A stretch of DNA of 64,000 bases from Sphingopyxis sp. 2PD (GTDB lineage: Bacteria; Pseudomonadota; Alphaproteobacteria; Sphingomonadales; Sphingomonadaceae). The DNA lies in assembly GCF_005503695.1 (NCBI RefSeq), contig NZ_SCMU01000010.1:1-64000 (forward strand). The letters run 5' to 3'. The first letter of the stretch is position 1. Each line of letters starts with the position of its first letter. Position numbers and translations under genes: made by a program. The notes beneath the pieces are model-generated. The model saw only the letters and a list, made by a program, of their open reading frames with translations. It had not been told where the DNA came from and made no database searches. This document shows, in pieces, positions 37,225-45,163 of the stretch.

Positions 37225-38418
37225 TCAGAGCCCGAGCACCATCTTTGCGATGATGTTGCGCTGAATCTCGTTCGACCCGCCATAGATCGTCGTCTTGCGC
37301 ATGTTGAAATAGGTCGGCGCGGCTCGGTGGGCGTAGTCGGGGCCGATCGGATGTTCGTTATCGCCCTCGCCGAATCCGCGGAAATAGGGCGCGCCATAAT
37401 GGCCGACGGCCTCCAGCGACAATTCAGTCAAGCGCTGCTGGATTTCAGATCCCTTGATCTTGAGCAGGCTCGATTCCGGCCCCGGGCCACGCCCGGCGTT
37501 CGGGCCGGCGAGACTGCGCAGCTCGGTAAATTCGAGCGCCGCCAGATCGACTTCCAGCTCGGCGACCTTGCGCTTGAAGAACGCATTGGCGAGCAGCGGC
37601 TTGTCGCCATCGACTTCGGTGCGGGCGATGGCCTTGACCTTTTCGATCCCGCGCTTCGACGCCGCGACCCCGGCAATGCCGGTCCGTTCATGCGCGAGCA
37701 GAAATTTGGCGCAGGTCCAGCCTTTGTTTTCTTCGTAAACGCGGTTGGCGACGGGGACGCGGACATCCTCCAGCCACACCTCGTTGACCTCATGCTCGCC
37801 GCCCAAGGTGATGATCGGGCGCACGGTAATGCCGGGCGACTTCATGTCGATGAGGAGGAAGGAAATCCCCTCCTGCTGCTTGGCGTCCTTGTCGGTACGC
37901 ACCAGGAAGAAGCCCCAGTCAGCGTGCTGCGCGAGCGTCGTCCAGGTCTTTTGCCCATTGACGATATAGTCGTCGCCGTCGCGGACGGCCGTCGTGCGCA
38001 GCGAGGCAAGATCGCTGCCCGAACCCGGCTCCGAATAGCCTTGGCACCACCAATCCTCACCCGACAGGATGCGGGGAAGGAAATGCGCCTTCTGTTCGGG
38101 CGTGCCGAAGGTGTAAATGACGGGTCCGACCATCGCGAGGCCAAAGGGCATCAGGCGGATGCAGTCGGCGCGCGCCGTTTCTTCCGACCAGATGAAACGC
38201 TGCGTCGGCGTCCAGCCGGTGCCGCCATACTCGACCGGCCATGCGGGTGCGATCCAGCCCTTCTTGTGCAGGATCTTGTGCCAGACAAGGAAATCCTCCT
38301 TGGACATCTCCTCGCCCTCATCCTGCTTTTCACGCAGTTCGGCGGGGTAATTTTCGGCGATGAAGTCGCGCACTTCCTGCTGGAAGGCGAGATCTTCGGG
38401 GCTGAATTCCATGTCCAT
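37225..38418 (-). CDS. Acyl-CoA dehydrogenase, subunit with the C-terminal IYGGSNEIQRN motif
   Basis: 397 residues. The ATG at 38418 follows GGGAG with 7-nt spacing. A GTG directly upstream is less likely. Motifs include WCQGYSEPGSGSDLASLRTTA, VNGQKTWTTLAQHADW and the C-terminal TTIYGGSNEIQRNIIAKMVLGL. The HGG flavin motif found in the neighbour is absent; AVGHYGAPYFRG stands in its place. It probably pairs with the gene downstream. The nearby CaiB-type CoA transferase at 43844 may or may not belong to the same pathway. Confidence 0.9.
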   Translation of the reverse strand: MDMEFSPEDLAFQQEVRDFIAENYPAELREKQDEGEEMSKEDFLVWHKILHKKGWIAPAWPVEYGGTGWTPTQRFIWSEETARADCIRLMPFGLAMVGPVIYTFGTPEQKAHFLPRILSGEDWWCQGYSEPGSGSDLASLRTTAVRDGDDYIVNGQKTWTTLAQHADWGFFLVRTDKDAKQQEGISFLLIDMKSPGITVRPIITLGGEHEVNEVWLEDVRVPVANRVYEENKGWTCAKFLLAHERTGIAGVAASKRGIEKVKAIARTEVDGDKPLLANAFFKRKVAELEVDLAALEFTELRSLAGPNAGRGPGPESSLLKIKGSEIQQRLTELSLEAVGHYGAPYFRGFGEGDNEHPIGPDYAHRAAPTYFNMRKTTIYGGSNEIQRNIIAKMVLGL

Positions 38419-38582
38419 CACGAATCTCCCATTGGGTAATGGCGCGCTTATACTGCGCGCTCACCTTTACGTAAACGGCAAGTTGCTACTTGCAACTTTC
38501 CTTGGCCCAATGATTGGGCGTAACATCGCCGCTTGTCCAGCGCGTGCATTCGTCACGGGCGGACAAAGTTGGGGGATGGGAG

Positions 38583-39659
38583 ATGACAAAAGGCAAGCGT
38601 ACAGCGCTCTGGGTGGCGACGATCCTTGGCATCGCGCTTCTGTCGGCGTGGTTGTTTCAGCGGCCGATCGGCCTTTGGCTCTTCGAGCGCGCGGTCGAAC
38701 GCGCGGCGGCGCGCGACACGCTCAAGGATCTGCCAGACGGATTGCACGTCGGTCTCTGCGGTACCGGCTCCCCCCTCCCCAGCCGCGAGCGTGCGGCGTC
38801 CTGCACCGTCGTGATCGCGGGCAAGGCGTTGTTCGTCGTCGATGCAGGAGAGGGTGCGGCGCGCAATATTGCACAGATGGGCCTGCCCAATGGCCGTATC
38901 AAGGCGATGTTCCTGACCCATTTTCATTCGGACCATATCGACGGGATGGGGCCAATGATGCTGCTGCGCTGGACCGCCAGCGGCAACAAAAGTCCTCTGC
39001 CCGTTTATGGGCCGTCGGGTGTCGAGCAGGTTATTGCCGGGTTCAACGCCGCCTACGCACTCGATAATGGCTATCGCACCGCGCACCATGGCGAGGCGAT
39101 CACGCCTCCCGCGGCTGCCGGCGCGACGGCGATCGCCTTTGCGCTCCCGGCGGCACCGACGGTCATCTACGACGCGGGCGGCCTTCGCGTCACCGCTTTC
39201 GCCGTCGATCACCGCCCGGTCCAGCCGTCGGTCGGCTATCGGTTCGACTATAAGGGACGCAGCCTCGTCGTCAGTGGCGACACGGCACCATCAAGCACGC
39301 TGGAAGTGGCTTCCAAAGGCGCTGACCTTCTGATTCACGAGGCACTGAACCCCGCGATGGTCAAGACGCTCGCGGCAAAGCTCGACAAGGCGGGCCGCAA
39401 CCAGACTGCACAGATCATGCGCGACATCCTCGATTATCATGCCAGCCCGGCGCAAGCCGCCGACAGCGCGCGCGTCGCAGGGGTCCAGATGCTGGTGCTC
39501 AGCCACGTCGTGCCGTCGATGCCATCGCCCTACCTGAATGCGGCGTTCCTTGACGGCGCCGAAGATCGGTTCGACGGGCCGATTATCGTCGGCGAGGACG
39601 GCCAATATTTCTCGCTGCCCGCTGGCAGCAAGACAATCGACCGCGGCAGCTGGTTCTAG
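38583..39659 (+). CDS. Membrane-anchored metallo-beta-lactamase-fold hydrolase
   Basis: 358 residues. The ATG follows GGGGGATGGGAG. An N-terminal transmembrane segment (about residues 8-25) anchors it. The RNase Z-like core has GTGSPLPSRERA, then HFHSDHIDGMGPM (HxHxDH), SGDTAPS and a late VLSHVVP histidine. The membrane anchor argues against a tRNA 3'-processing role, and an exported esterase or sulfatase-like activity is more likely. The last 4 nt overlap the convergent PAS gene. Confidence 0.82.
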   Translation: MTKGKRTALWVATILGIALLSAWLFQRPIGLWLFERAVERAAARDTLKDLPDGLHVGLCGTGSPLPSRERAASCTVVIAGKALFVVDAGEGAARNIAQMGLPNGRIKAMFLTHFHSDHIDGMGPMMLLRWTASGNKSPLPVYGPSGVEQVIAGFNAAYALDNGYRTAHHGEAITPPAAAGATAIAFALPAAPTVIYDAGGLRVTAFAVDHRPVQPSVGYRFDYKGRSLVVSGDTAPSSTLEVASKGADLLIHEALNPAMVKTLAAKLDKAGRNQTAQIMRDILDYHASPAQAADSARVAGVQMLVLSHVVPSMPSPYLNAAFLDGAEDRFDGPIIVGEDGQYFSLPAGSKTIDRGSWF

Positions 39660-40552
39660 GCAGCGCGTCGGGTGACCAGAACAACCGCACCATCGCTGGC
39701 ATAAGGTCCACGGACTTCGGCGATCGTCAGATCGACGTCGATGGCGTCGCCGTCGCGCGTCACCATTTGGGACGCGATGCAGACGGGCTGACCCGATCGG
39801 AACAGCGCCTCCAGTCCCTCAGAAAAACCTGACCGATCACCGACCGCCAACAACGCCGAAAAACGCACCCGCCGGATCGCGGTGGCATCGACCCCGAGCA
39901 TAACGAGTAGCGAGTCGTTCGCCGCCTCGACCGCTCCGCGCACCGATATGCGGGCGTGACCGATACTGCCCTGCGCTTCGATCGCGCTCAACAGGGCGGC
40001 GCGTGCGTCGGTGGCGGCAAAATTGTCGATGGCACCGCTGACGTCGCGCAGGATCATCGCACCGCCGGTCGGGGTCGGCACAAGATCGATCCGCAGCCAT
40101 TGGCGCGGTCGCAAAATGTCCGGCAACTCGCCCGAAAAACGCTCACGATGGTCGATCAGGCGGATGATATGCTGCGTCAGCATGCTGCGCTCGATCCGTG
40201 GCACCGCGGTCGTCAGGGGTACGCCGATCATCTCCGCGCATGATCGTTCCAGCATGTCGCAGGCCGCCGGGTTGGCGGCGACGATCCGCCATTGCCGATC
40301 GATCAGGATCACTCCGTCGCGGATCGATTCGACCACCCCCGCCAGCGATTGTTGCAGGCGGTCTGCGGTCCCTGCAACATTGTTCGCCTCGCTATCGAGC
40401 CGACGATAATCGTCGAGCGAGATCAGCACATGGGCATCCTTGCCATGGTGCGTCACGACGACAGGCTCGCGCGCCGATTGCAGGCGCCAATTGGCAAAGC
40501 CGCGAATGAAATCGGCTGCCGATACTCGCTGCGGTTCCTGCGCCGTCGCCAC
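39656..40552 (-). CDS. PAS-domain protein with N-terminal Phd/YefM-like segment
   Basis: 298 residues. Residues about 8-53 read VSAADFIRGFANW...PVVVTHHGKDAHVLISLDDYRRL, a good match to the Phd/YefM antitoxin fold (Sxxexr...pvvIt.hGk...vlis.eeY). Two PAS domains follow (about 65-175 and 185-295), the first with GVILIDRQWRIVAANPAACDML. There is no kinase, GGDEF or output domain, so the antitoxin-like part may be the DNA-binding output. No toxin gene adjoins it. Confidence 0.75.
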   Translation of the reverse strand: MATAQEPQRVSAADFIRGFANWRLQSAREPVVVTHHGKDAHVLISLDDYRRLDSEANNVAGTADRLQQSLAGVVESIRDGVILIDRQWRIVAANPAACDMLERSCAEMIGVPLTTAVPRIERSMLTQHIIRLIDHRERFSGELPDILRPRQWLRIDLVPTPTGGAMILRDVSGAIDNFAATDARAALLSAIEAQGSIGHARISVRGAVEAANDSLLVMLGVDATAIRRVRFSALLAVGDRSGFSEGLEALFRSGQPVCIASQMVTRDGDAIDVDLTIAEVRGPYASDGAVVLVTRRAA

Positions 40553-40649
40553 ACTGACCTCCCGAAATGTCGATGCTTCGCGAGTATATTGGGGCGTTTT
40601 CCCAAAGCTTGGCCGCGAATTGCGTCCGATCCGGCGCCGGTCTGGCGGA

Positions 40650-42284
40650 TCAGACCAGCTTCGCTTTCCCGCAACGCAGCGCGTTGACCCGCGCGTCGGC
40701 CTGTCCGACGTGCACGCCGAGCAGTCCGGTGAGGTCGGCGATCACGGTATCGACCACGGGCGCGGCAAGCGCGACGCCGTCGGCGACGGCGGAGCGCAGC
40801 GCGTTGAGGTTGAGCCCGATGCCCAGCACATTGACGCGAAGTTCCATGCGGTCAGCAAGCGATCGGGCGGCACCCGCGACGATGCCGCTGCTCGACACGG
40901 TCTTGACTTGCCCATCGTCAATATCGCGGCGCGAAAAGGCGACCGGCTTTTCGGCGAGGTCGGACAGCACCAGTTCGGCCTCGGCGTCAACGCTGGCCAG
41001 CGGCAGTTTCACCACGCGCGCCGGAGCGGGATCGAGCGGGCGCTTCATATCCTGGAAATCGGCGGCGTCGACGGTGCCGATCGCCAGCATGGCGGGCGAG
41101 GTCACCACCGCGAGCGACACCGCCGCGCTGCTGTCGGGACCACAATCGATCTCAGAAATCCGCGCCGATGCCGAGCCCAGTTCGGCGAGCACCGGGACGT
41201 GGACGCTGGCAAGCAGGGTCTGGACCCTCGTGTCGATCTTCAGCCGTACCTGCGCGGTGCGGACGACGACCTGATTGGTGTCGGTCACCGCAATCAAAGG
41301 CGAATGGGCTGGCGGCTCGCCGACGAGCAGCGCGATGTCGATGCCGGACCCGCCCGGCAGCGCACTCGCGACCGAAAGGTCGACCTGGCGATTGGCGTTG
41401 CTCAGCAACAACATCGCGCGCAGCAGGCTGAGCGCATTGACCTTGACGGGGTTGGCGGGGTCGACGCGGATGCTCGACGAGCGCGGCCCCAGATCGATCG
41501 CGCGCGACGGCAGCAGGCTGCGCGGCAAGGCGCGTCCGGCGATATGTTCGAGCACCCCTGCGGCTTGGCCATCCGATGCGCTAGCCAGCGCTGATACGAC
41601 CTGCGGCAGCGTGACATGGCTGTCGAGCGTCTGGCCAAAGGTCAGCACATCGGCATCGATCTCGGTCCGGAGCGCCTCGGAAAAGGCGAGCAAGTCGATG
41701 TCGGTGCTGGCGAGAGCGTTATAATCCATCAGCGACAGGCTGAGCTCGCTGCCGGTCAACCCCGACAACAACGCGTTGGGAAGGCCGCCGTGCACCGCAG
41801 CGACGCGCGACCCGAGCGAAAAGGCCGCGTAGCCGCGCCGCGCGCCGGTGGCCGTGGCGCGGATGACGGTGTCGCTCTTGCCGGTCAGGAAACGGCCGAA
41901 GTAGAGCGGGCGGTTGCGGGTCAGGCTGATCTGCACGGCGTTCGCTGACGCTCCTCCGGGCGCGAAACGCTGCTCGGCCGCCACGGTCCGTTCGGGCGTA
42001 TAGGTGCCTGTGGTGAGCGCTGCGATCTGGATGCCGCAATCGCAATTGGCGGCAATGATCCGCTCGGCCGCCGCCCGCTCCTCGCCCGGTCGCCCGGCTG
42101 CCGCCATTGCCGCCGCGTCGGCGATGCCCTGCAGTTTCCGCCGGTCGAGGTAAAGCGAGCCGACATCGACCGCGAGCGCCGCGGCACCGATCAGCATCGT
42201 CATCGCGAAGGCGGTCGCGATGCTGATTCCCGCGCGGCGGTCGCGGACCAAGCCGCAAAGGAACGGGAGCAGCGCCACGGTCAA
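40650..42284 (-). CDS. TadG-like pilus/secretion-associated protein
   Basis: 544 residues. It has the N-terminal TadE/TadG membrane segment (DRRAGISIATAFAMTMLIGAAALAVDVGSLY) followed by a long periplasmic part with LDRRKLQGIADAAAMAAAG, typical of TadG. No von Willebrand A metal motif is evident. Its ATG overlaps the TadE-like gene by 4 nt. No other tad genes occur in the window, so the machinery must lie elsewhere. Confidence 0.82.
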   Translation of the reverse strand: MTVALLPFLCGLVRDRRAGISIATAFAMTMLIGAAALAVDVGSLYLDRRKLQGIADAAAMAAAGRPGEERAAAERIIAANCDCGIQIAALTTGTYTPERTVAAEQRFAPGGASANAVQISLTRNRPLYFGRFLTGKSDTVIRATATGARRGYAAFSLGSRVAAVHGGLPNALLSGLTGSELSLSLMDYNALASTDIDLLAFSEALRTEIDADVLTFGQTLDSHVTLPQVVSALASASDGQAAGVLEHIAGRALPRSLLPSRAIDLGPRSSSIRVDPANPVKVNALSLLRAMLLLSNANRQVDLSVASALPGGSGIDIALLVGEPPAHSPLIAVTDTNQVVVRTAQVRLKIDTRVQTLLASVHVPVLAELGSASARISEIDCGPDSSAAVSLAVVTSPAMLAIGTVDAADFQDMKRPLDPAPARVVKLPLASVDAEAELVLSDLAEKPVAFSRRDIDDGQVKTVSSSGIVAGAARSLADRMELRVNVLGIGLNLNALRSAVADGVALAAPVVDTVIADLTGLLGVHVGQADARVNALRCGKAKLV

Positions 42285-42736
42285 TCGACCGGCAATTCAA
42301 AGGTCGCGCGCGACCGAATGACATTGGTCGGCGACGGGACCAGCGCCGAACGCAGGAAGCTGTCCGGCGGAGCGGTAAAGGCGACCGCAACCGTGATGGC
42401 TTCGTTCGTTTCGGACACCGCGACGCTATGCGAGCCGCTCACCGATTGCAGGCTCCGCGCAACCGCGCGCGTCGCCACCGCGCTGCGATCGGCGGCATCG
42501 AGCCCGACGATGGCGGCGCGTGCACCGTCGTTCGCCGCCTGCTGGACGCTGTGCGCGAGCATGAAATATTGGCCATAGACCAGCATGCCCGTCAGCAGCA
42601 TGAGGAGCAGCGGCAGCACCAGCGCCATTTCGACGATGGCAGCGCCGCGCTCCTCGCGCAGCAGAGTGGGGCCGGGCGGAGACGGACGGCGGGCGGGCCG
42701 CGGCAAGACAGGGAAAGCTGTCATGGCCGCCAGCAT
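42281..42736 (-). CDS. TadE-like pseudopilin-family protein
   Basis: 151 residues (or 147 from the ATG at 42724). After a Pro/Arg-rich start it has EERGAAIVEMALVLPLLLMLLTGMLVYGQYF, the TadE signature with a Glu at position 5 of the prepilin-like segment. It is co-translated with the TadG-like gene. Minor pilins of this type assemble with Flp pili, but no flp or cpa genes are here. Confidence 0.85.
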   Translation of the reverse strand: MLAAMTAFPVLPRPARRPSPPGPTLLREERGAAIVEMALVLPLLLMLLTGMLVYGQYFMLAHSVQQAANDGARAAIVGLDAADRSAVATRAVARSLQSVSGSHSVAVSETNEAITVAVAFTAPPDSFLRSALVPSPTNVIRSRATFELPVD

Positions 42737-42750
42737 GACGGTCCGAAATG

Positions 42751-42782
42751 AAAGCGGCGTCGAGATCGCCCGACGCCGCTTT
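42751..42782 (-). terminator. Terminator-like 12-bp hairpin after yghU
   Basis: AAAGCGGCGTCG (42751-42762) and CGACGCCGCTTT (42771-42782) form a perfect 12-bp stem with an 8-nt loop. It sits about 110 nt beyond the yghU stop and just upstream of the TadE start, both on the minus strand. T-runs on both sides are short, so it could work in either direction. Confidence 0.65.
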
Positions 42783-42892
42783 TGCGTATTTTACATAGCA
42801 TTTGCGTGCAGTGCAGCGGCCTTGTCGGCGGTTTGCGCCATTCCTTGACGCAGCGCTAACGACGGGCGGTCGTCGCCCGTCGCAAATTGCGC

Positions 42893-43768
42893 TTATTGAG
42901 CGGTCTCCAGCTTGTCCTGGGTCTTGAGGTCAAAGTCCGATGCGTCGTGGCGTTCGCGAAGCTGACTCGCCGGATCGCCGGTAACGCGATTGACCATCCG
43001 CCCGCGCTTGACCGCGGGGCGCGTGGCCAGTTGGTCGGTCCAGCGCTGTACATTCTTATATTCATGCACCTGCAGGAACTCGCCCGCGTCATAGACCAGC
43101 CCCTTGGCCAGCGCGCCGTACCAGGGCCAGATCGCCATGTCGGCGATGGTGTAGTCGGCGCCCGCGACATATTCGCTCTCCGCGAGGCGCCGGTCGAGCA
43201 CGTCCATCTGGCGCTTCACTTCCATCGCATAGCGATTGATCGGATATTCCTGCTTCGTCGGCGCATAGGCGTAGAAATGGCCAAAGCCGCCGCCAAGGAA
43301 CGGCGCGCTGCCCATCTGCCACATCAGCCACGACAAGGTCTCTGCACGCTTCGCGGTCTCGGTCGGCAGGAAGGCGCCAAATTTTTCGGCAAGATGAATC
43401 AGGATCGCCCCCGATTCGAACACGCGGATGGGCTCGGCGCCGCTGCGATCGACGAGAACAGGGATCTTGCTGTTCGGGTTCGCCGCGACATAGCCGCTCG
43501 AAAACTGATCGCCCTCGCCGATGTTGATCAGCCACGCGTCATATTCGGCGCCGCTATGACCTGCCGCCAGCAGCTCTTCGAGCATCACCGTGACCTTCAC
43601 CCCATTGGGGGTGCCGAGCGAATAGAGTTGCAGCGGATGCTTGCCGATGGGCAGATCCTTGTCGTGCGTCGGCCCGGCGATCGGGCGATTGATGTTGGCA
43701 AAGCGTCCACCGCTATCCTTGTCCCACGTCCACACTTTTGGCGGCACATATTCGGCTTGATCGGTCAT
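42893..43768 (-). CDS. yghU: Glutathione-dependent disulfide-bond oxidoreductase YghU-like
   Basis: 291 residues, close to E. coli YghU (288). It starts MTDQAEYVPPKVWTWDKDSGGRFANINRPIAGP, the YghU-type N-terminal arm. The thioredoxin fold has SLGTPNGVKVTVML, with Thr-Pro-Asn-Gly replacing the cysteines, and the ESGAILIHLAEK motif. The GST C-terminal helices end with QLATRPAVKRG. It binds two glutathiones and reduces disulfide bonds. It is followed by a terminator-like hairpin. Confidence 0.93.
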   Translation of the reverse strand: MTDQAEYVPPKVWTWDKDSGGRFANINRPIAGPTHDKDLPIGKHPLQLYSLGTPNGVKVTVMLEELLAAGHSGAEYDAWLINIGEGDQFSSGYVAANPNSKIPVLVDRSGAEPIRVFESGAILIHLAEKFGAFLPTETAKRAETLSWLMWQMGSAPFLGGGFGHFYAYAPTKQEYPINRYAMEVKRQMDVLDRRLAESEYVAGADYTIADMAIWPWYGALAKGLVYDAGEFLQVHEYKNVQRWTDQLATRPAVKRGRMVNRVTGDPASQLRERHDASDFDLKTQDKLETAQ

Positions 43769-43843
43769 CGCGGAGCTCCTGCACTGAATTTCATACTGAA
43801 CGGTATTTAAAGATCGATGCCATCGCCGTCCACCCCTAGCCGG

Positions 43844-45022
43844 TCAAATAATAATTGCCGCACGTAAAGCTGCGACCTCAGTCGTGTCATAGCCGAGTTC
43901 GGCCAGGATCGCGTCGCTGTGTTCGCCGACTTGCGGCGCGCGCGTCGAAGCGACCTTGTCGCTGCCCGACAAACTGATCGGCGCCCGAATGATGGGCGCG
44001 CCGCCGGGCGTTCCCGGATAGTCGGCAGGCTCGACGAGCCCCATTGCGGCCACTTGCGGCTGCGCTAACGCTTCGGCTGCGCGCAGCACCGGCGCTGCCG
44101 GAACGCGGGCCGCGCCCAGTTCGGCGATGGCGTCAGCGCTGCTCCGGTCGATGCACCATGCCTGCATGATCGCGCTCAGCGCTTCGCCATTGTCGCCGCG
44201 CAAGATATCGCTGGCATAGCGCGGATCGTCGATCAGTTCGGGCCGCCCGACCAGATTGGCCCAGCGGGCAAAGATGCCGCCGCCGACGATCTGGGTAACG
44301 ATCCACCCATCACACGTCCGAAAGATGTCGGTCGGCCCGGAGCTGTAACTCCGATTGCCGATCGGCTGACGCTCGACGCCGTTGAGCGCATGATCGATCG
44401 CCAACGCGTTCGAAAAGGCAAGCGCGGTGCCGAGCAGCGACCCCGAAACGCATTGCCCCTTCCCCGTCGTTTCGCGCTCACGCAGCGCCAGCATGACGCC
44501 AAAGGCGGTGTGCAGCGCGGTGCCGAAATCGACGTAATTGACCTGCGCGCGGTAGGGCTGATCGGGCGTCCCGGTCAAATGTACCGCGCCCGACATCGCC
44601 TGTCCGACCGCATCGAAACCGACGTTCTGCGCCAGCGGCCCCTCGCTGCCGAATGCCGACGCGGTGGCAAGGATGATCCGCGGGTTGATCGCGGACAAGC
44701 TCGCGAAATCGAGCCCCAGCTTGGTCAGCGCGTCGTGCGGCAGGTTGGCGACGACGACATCGGCGGTTTCGACGAGCTGCCGGACAATTTTGCGTCCTTC
44801 GGGGCTGCCGGGCTTCAGCGTCAGGCAGCGCTTGCCGCGGTTCATCTGCAGGAACATCGCCCCCGATCCGTCGTCGGCCACCGGAACCGTGAACCGGTCG
44901 TCATTGCCGCCCGGCGCCTCGATCCGGATGACGTCGGCGCCATAGTCGGCGAGCAGGGCGGCGCAATAGGGACCGGCGATATAGCGCCCGAAATCGAGGA
45001 CTCTTATTCCCTTGAGCGGCAC
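43844..45022 (-). CDS. CaiB/BaiF-type CoA transferase (class III)
   Basis: 392 residues. The N-terminus is MPLKGIRVLDFGRYIAGPYC, with VIRIEAPGGNDDR and NRGKRCLTLKPGSPEGR, all family signatures. The catalytic aspartate lies in GFDAVGQAMSG. It moves CoA between organic acids without a ping-pong thioester exchange. The substrate is unknown. It may support the same CoA-ester catabolism as the acyl-CoA dehydrogenase pair 6 kb away, but nothing directly links them. Confidence 0.9.
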   Translation of the reverse strand: MPLKGIRVLDFGRYIAGPYCAALLADYGADVIRIEAPGGNDDRFTVPVADDGSGAMFLQMNRGKRCLTLKPGSPEGRKIVRQLVETADVVVANLPHDALTKLGLDFASLSAINPRIILATASAFGSEGPLAQNVGFDAVGQAMSGAVHLTGTPDQPYRAQVNYVDFGTALHTAFGVMLALRERETTGKGQCVSGSLLGTALAFSNALAIDHALNGVERQPIGNRSYSSGPTDIFRTCDGWIVTQIVGGGIFARWANLVGRPELIDDPRYASDILRGDNGEALSAIMQAWCIDRSSADAIAELGAARVPAAPVLRAAEALAQPQVAAMGLVEPADYPGTPGGAPIIRAPISLSGSDKVASTRAPQVGEHSDAILAELGYDTTEVAALRAAIII

Positions 45023-45163
45023 GCTTCACTCTCCCCATTGCTGTCTTTGGGTCGGGCTAGCAGCCGCCTGTCGAGCGTGCCAGCGCCTTCGTCGAAACCT
45101 GTCGCTTGCATGTTCGTTACAGCATCATATGGTCGGCACATAATTTCAAACGGGGATAATTTC

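Noticed and set aside
40553-40649. Search for a toxin gene beside the Phd-like protein
   Set aside because: The 97-nt gap is too short and has no plausible start and frame; the other neighbour is a convergent MBL gene.
44390-45163. 5' extension of the amidohydrolase frame
   Set aside because: It covers the opposite CoA-transferase gene, and the signal peptide begins at 45164.
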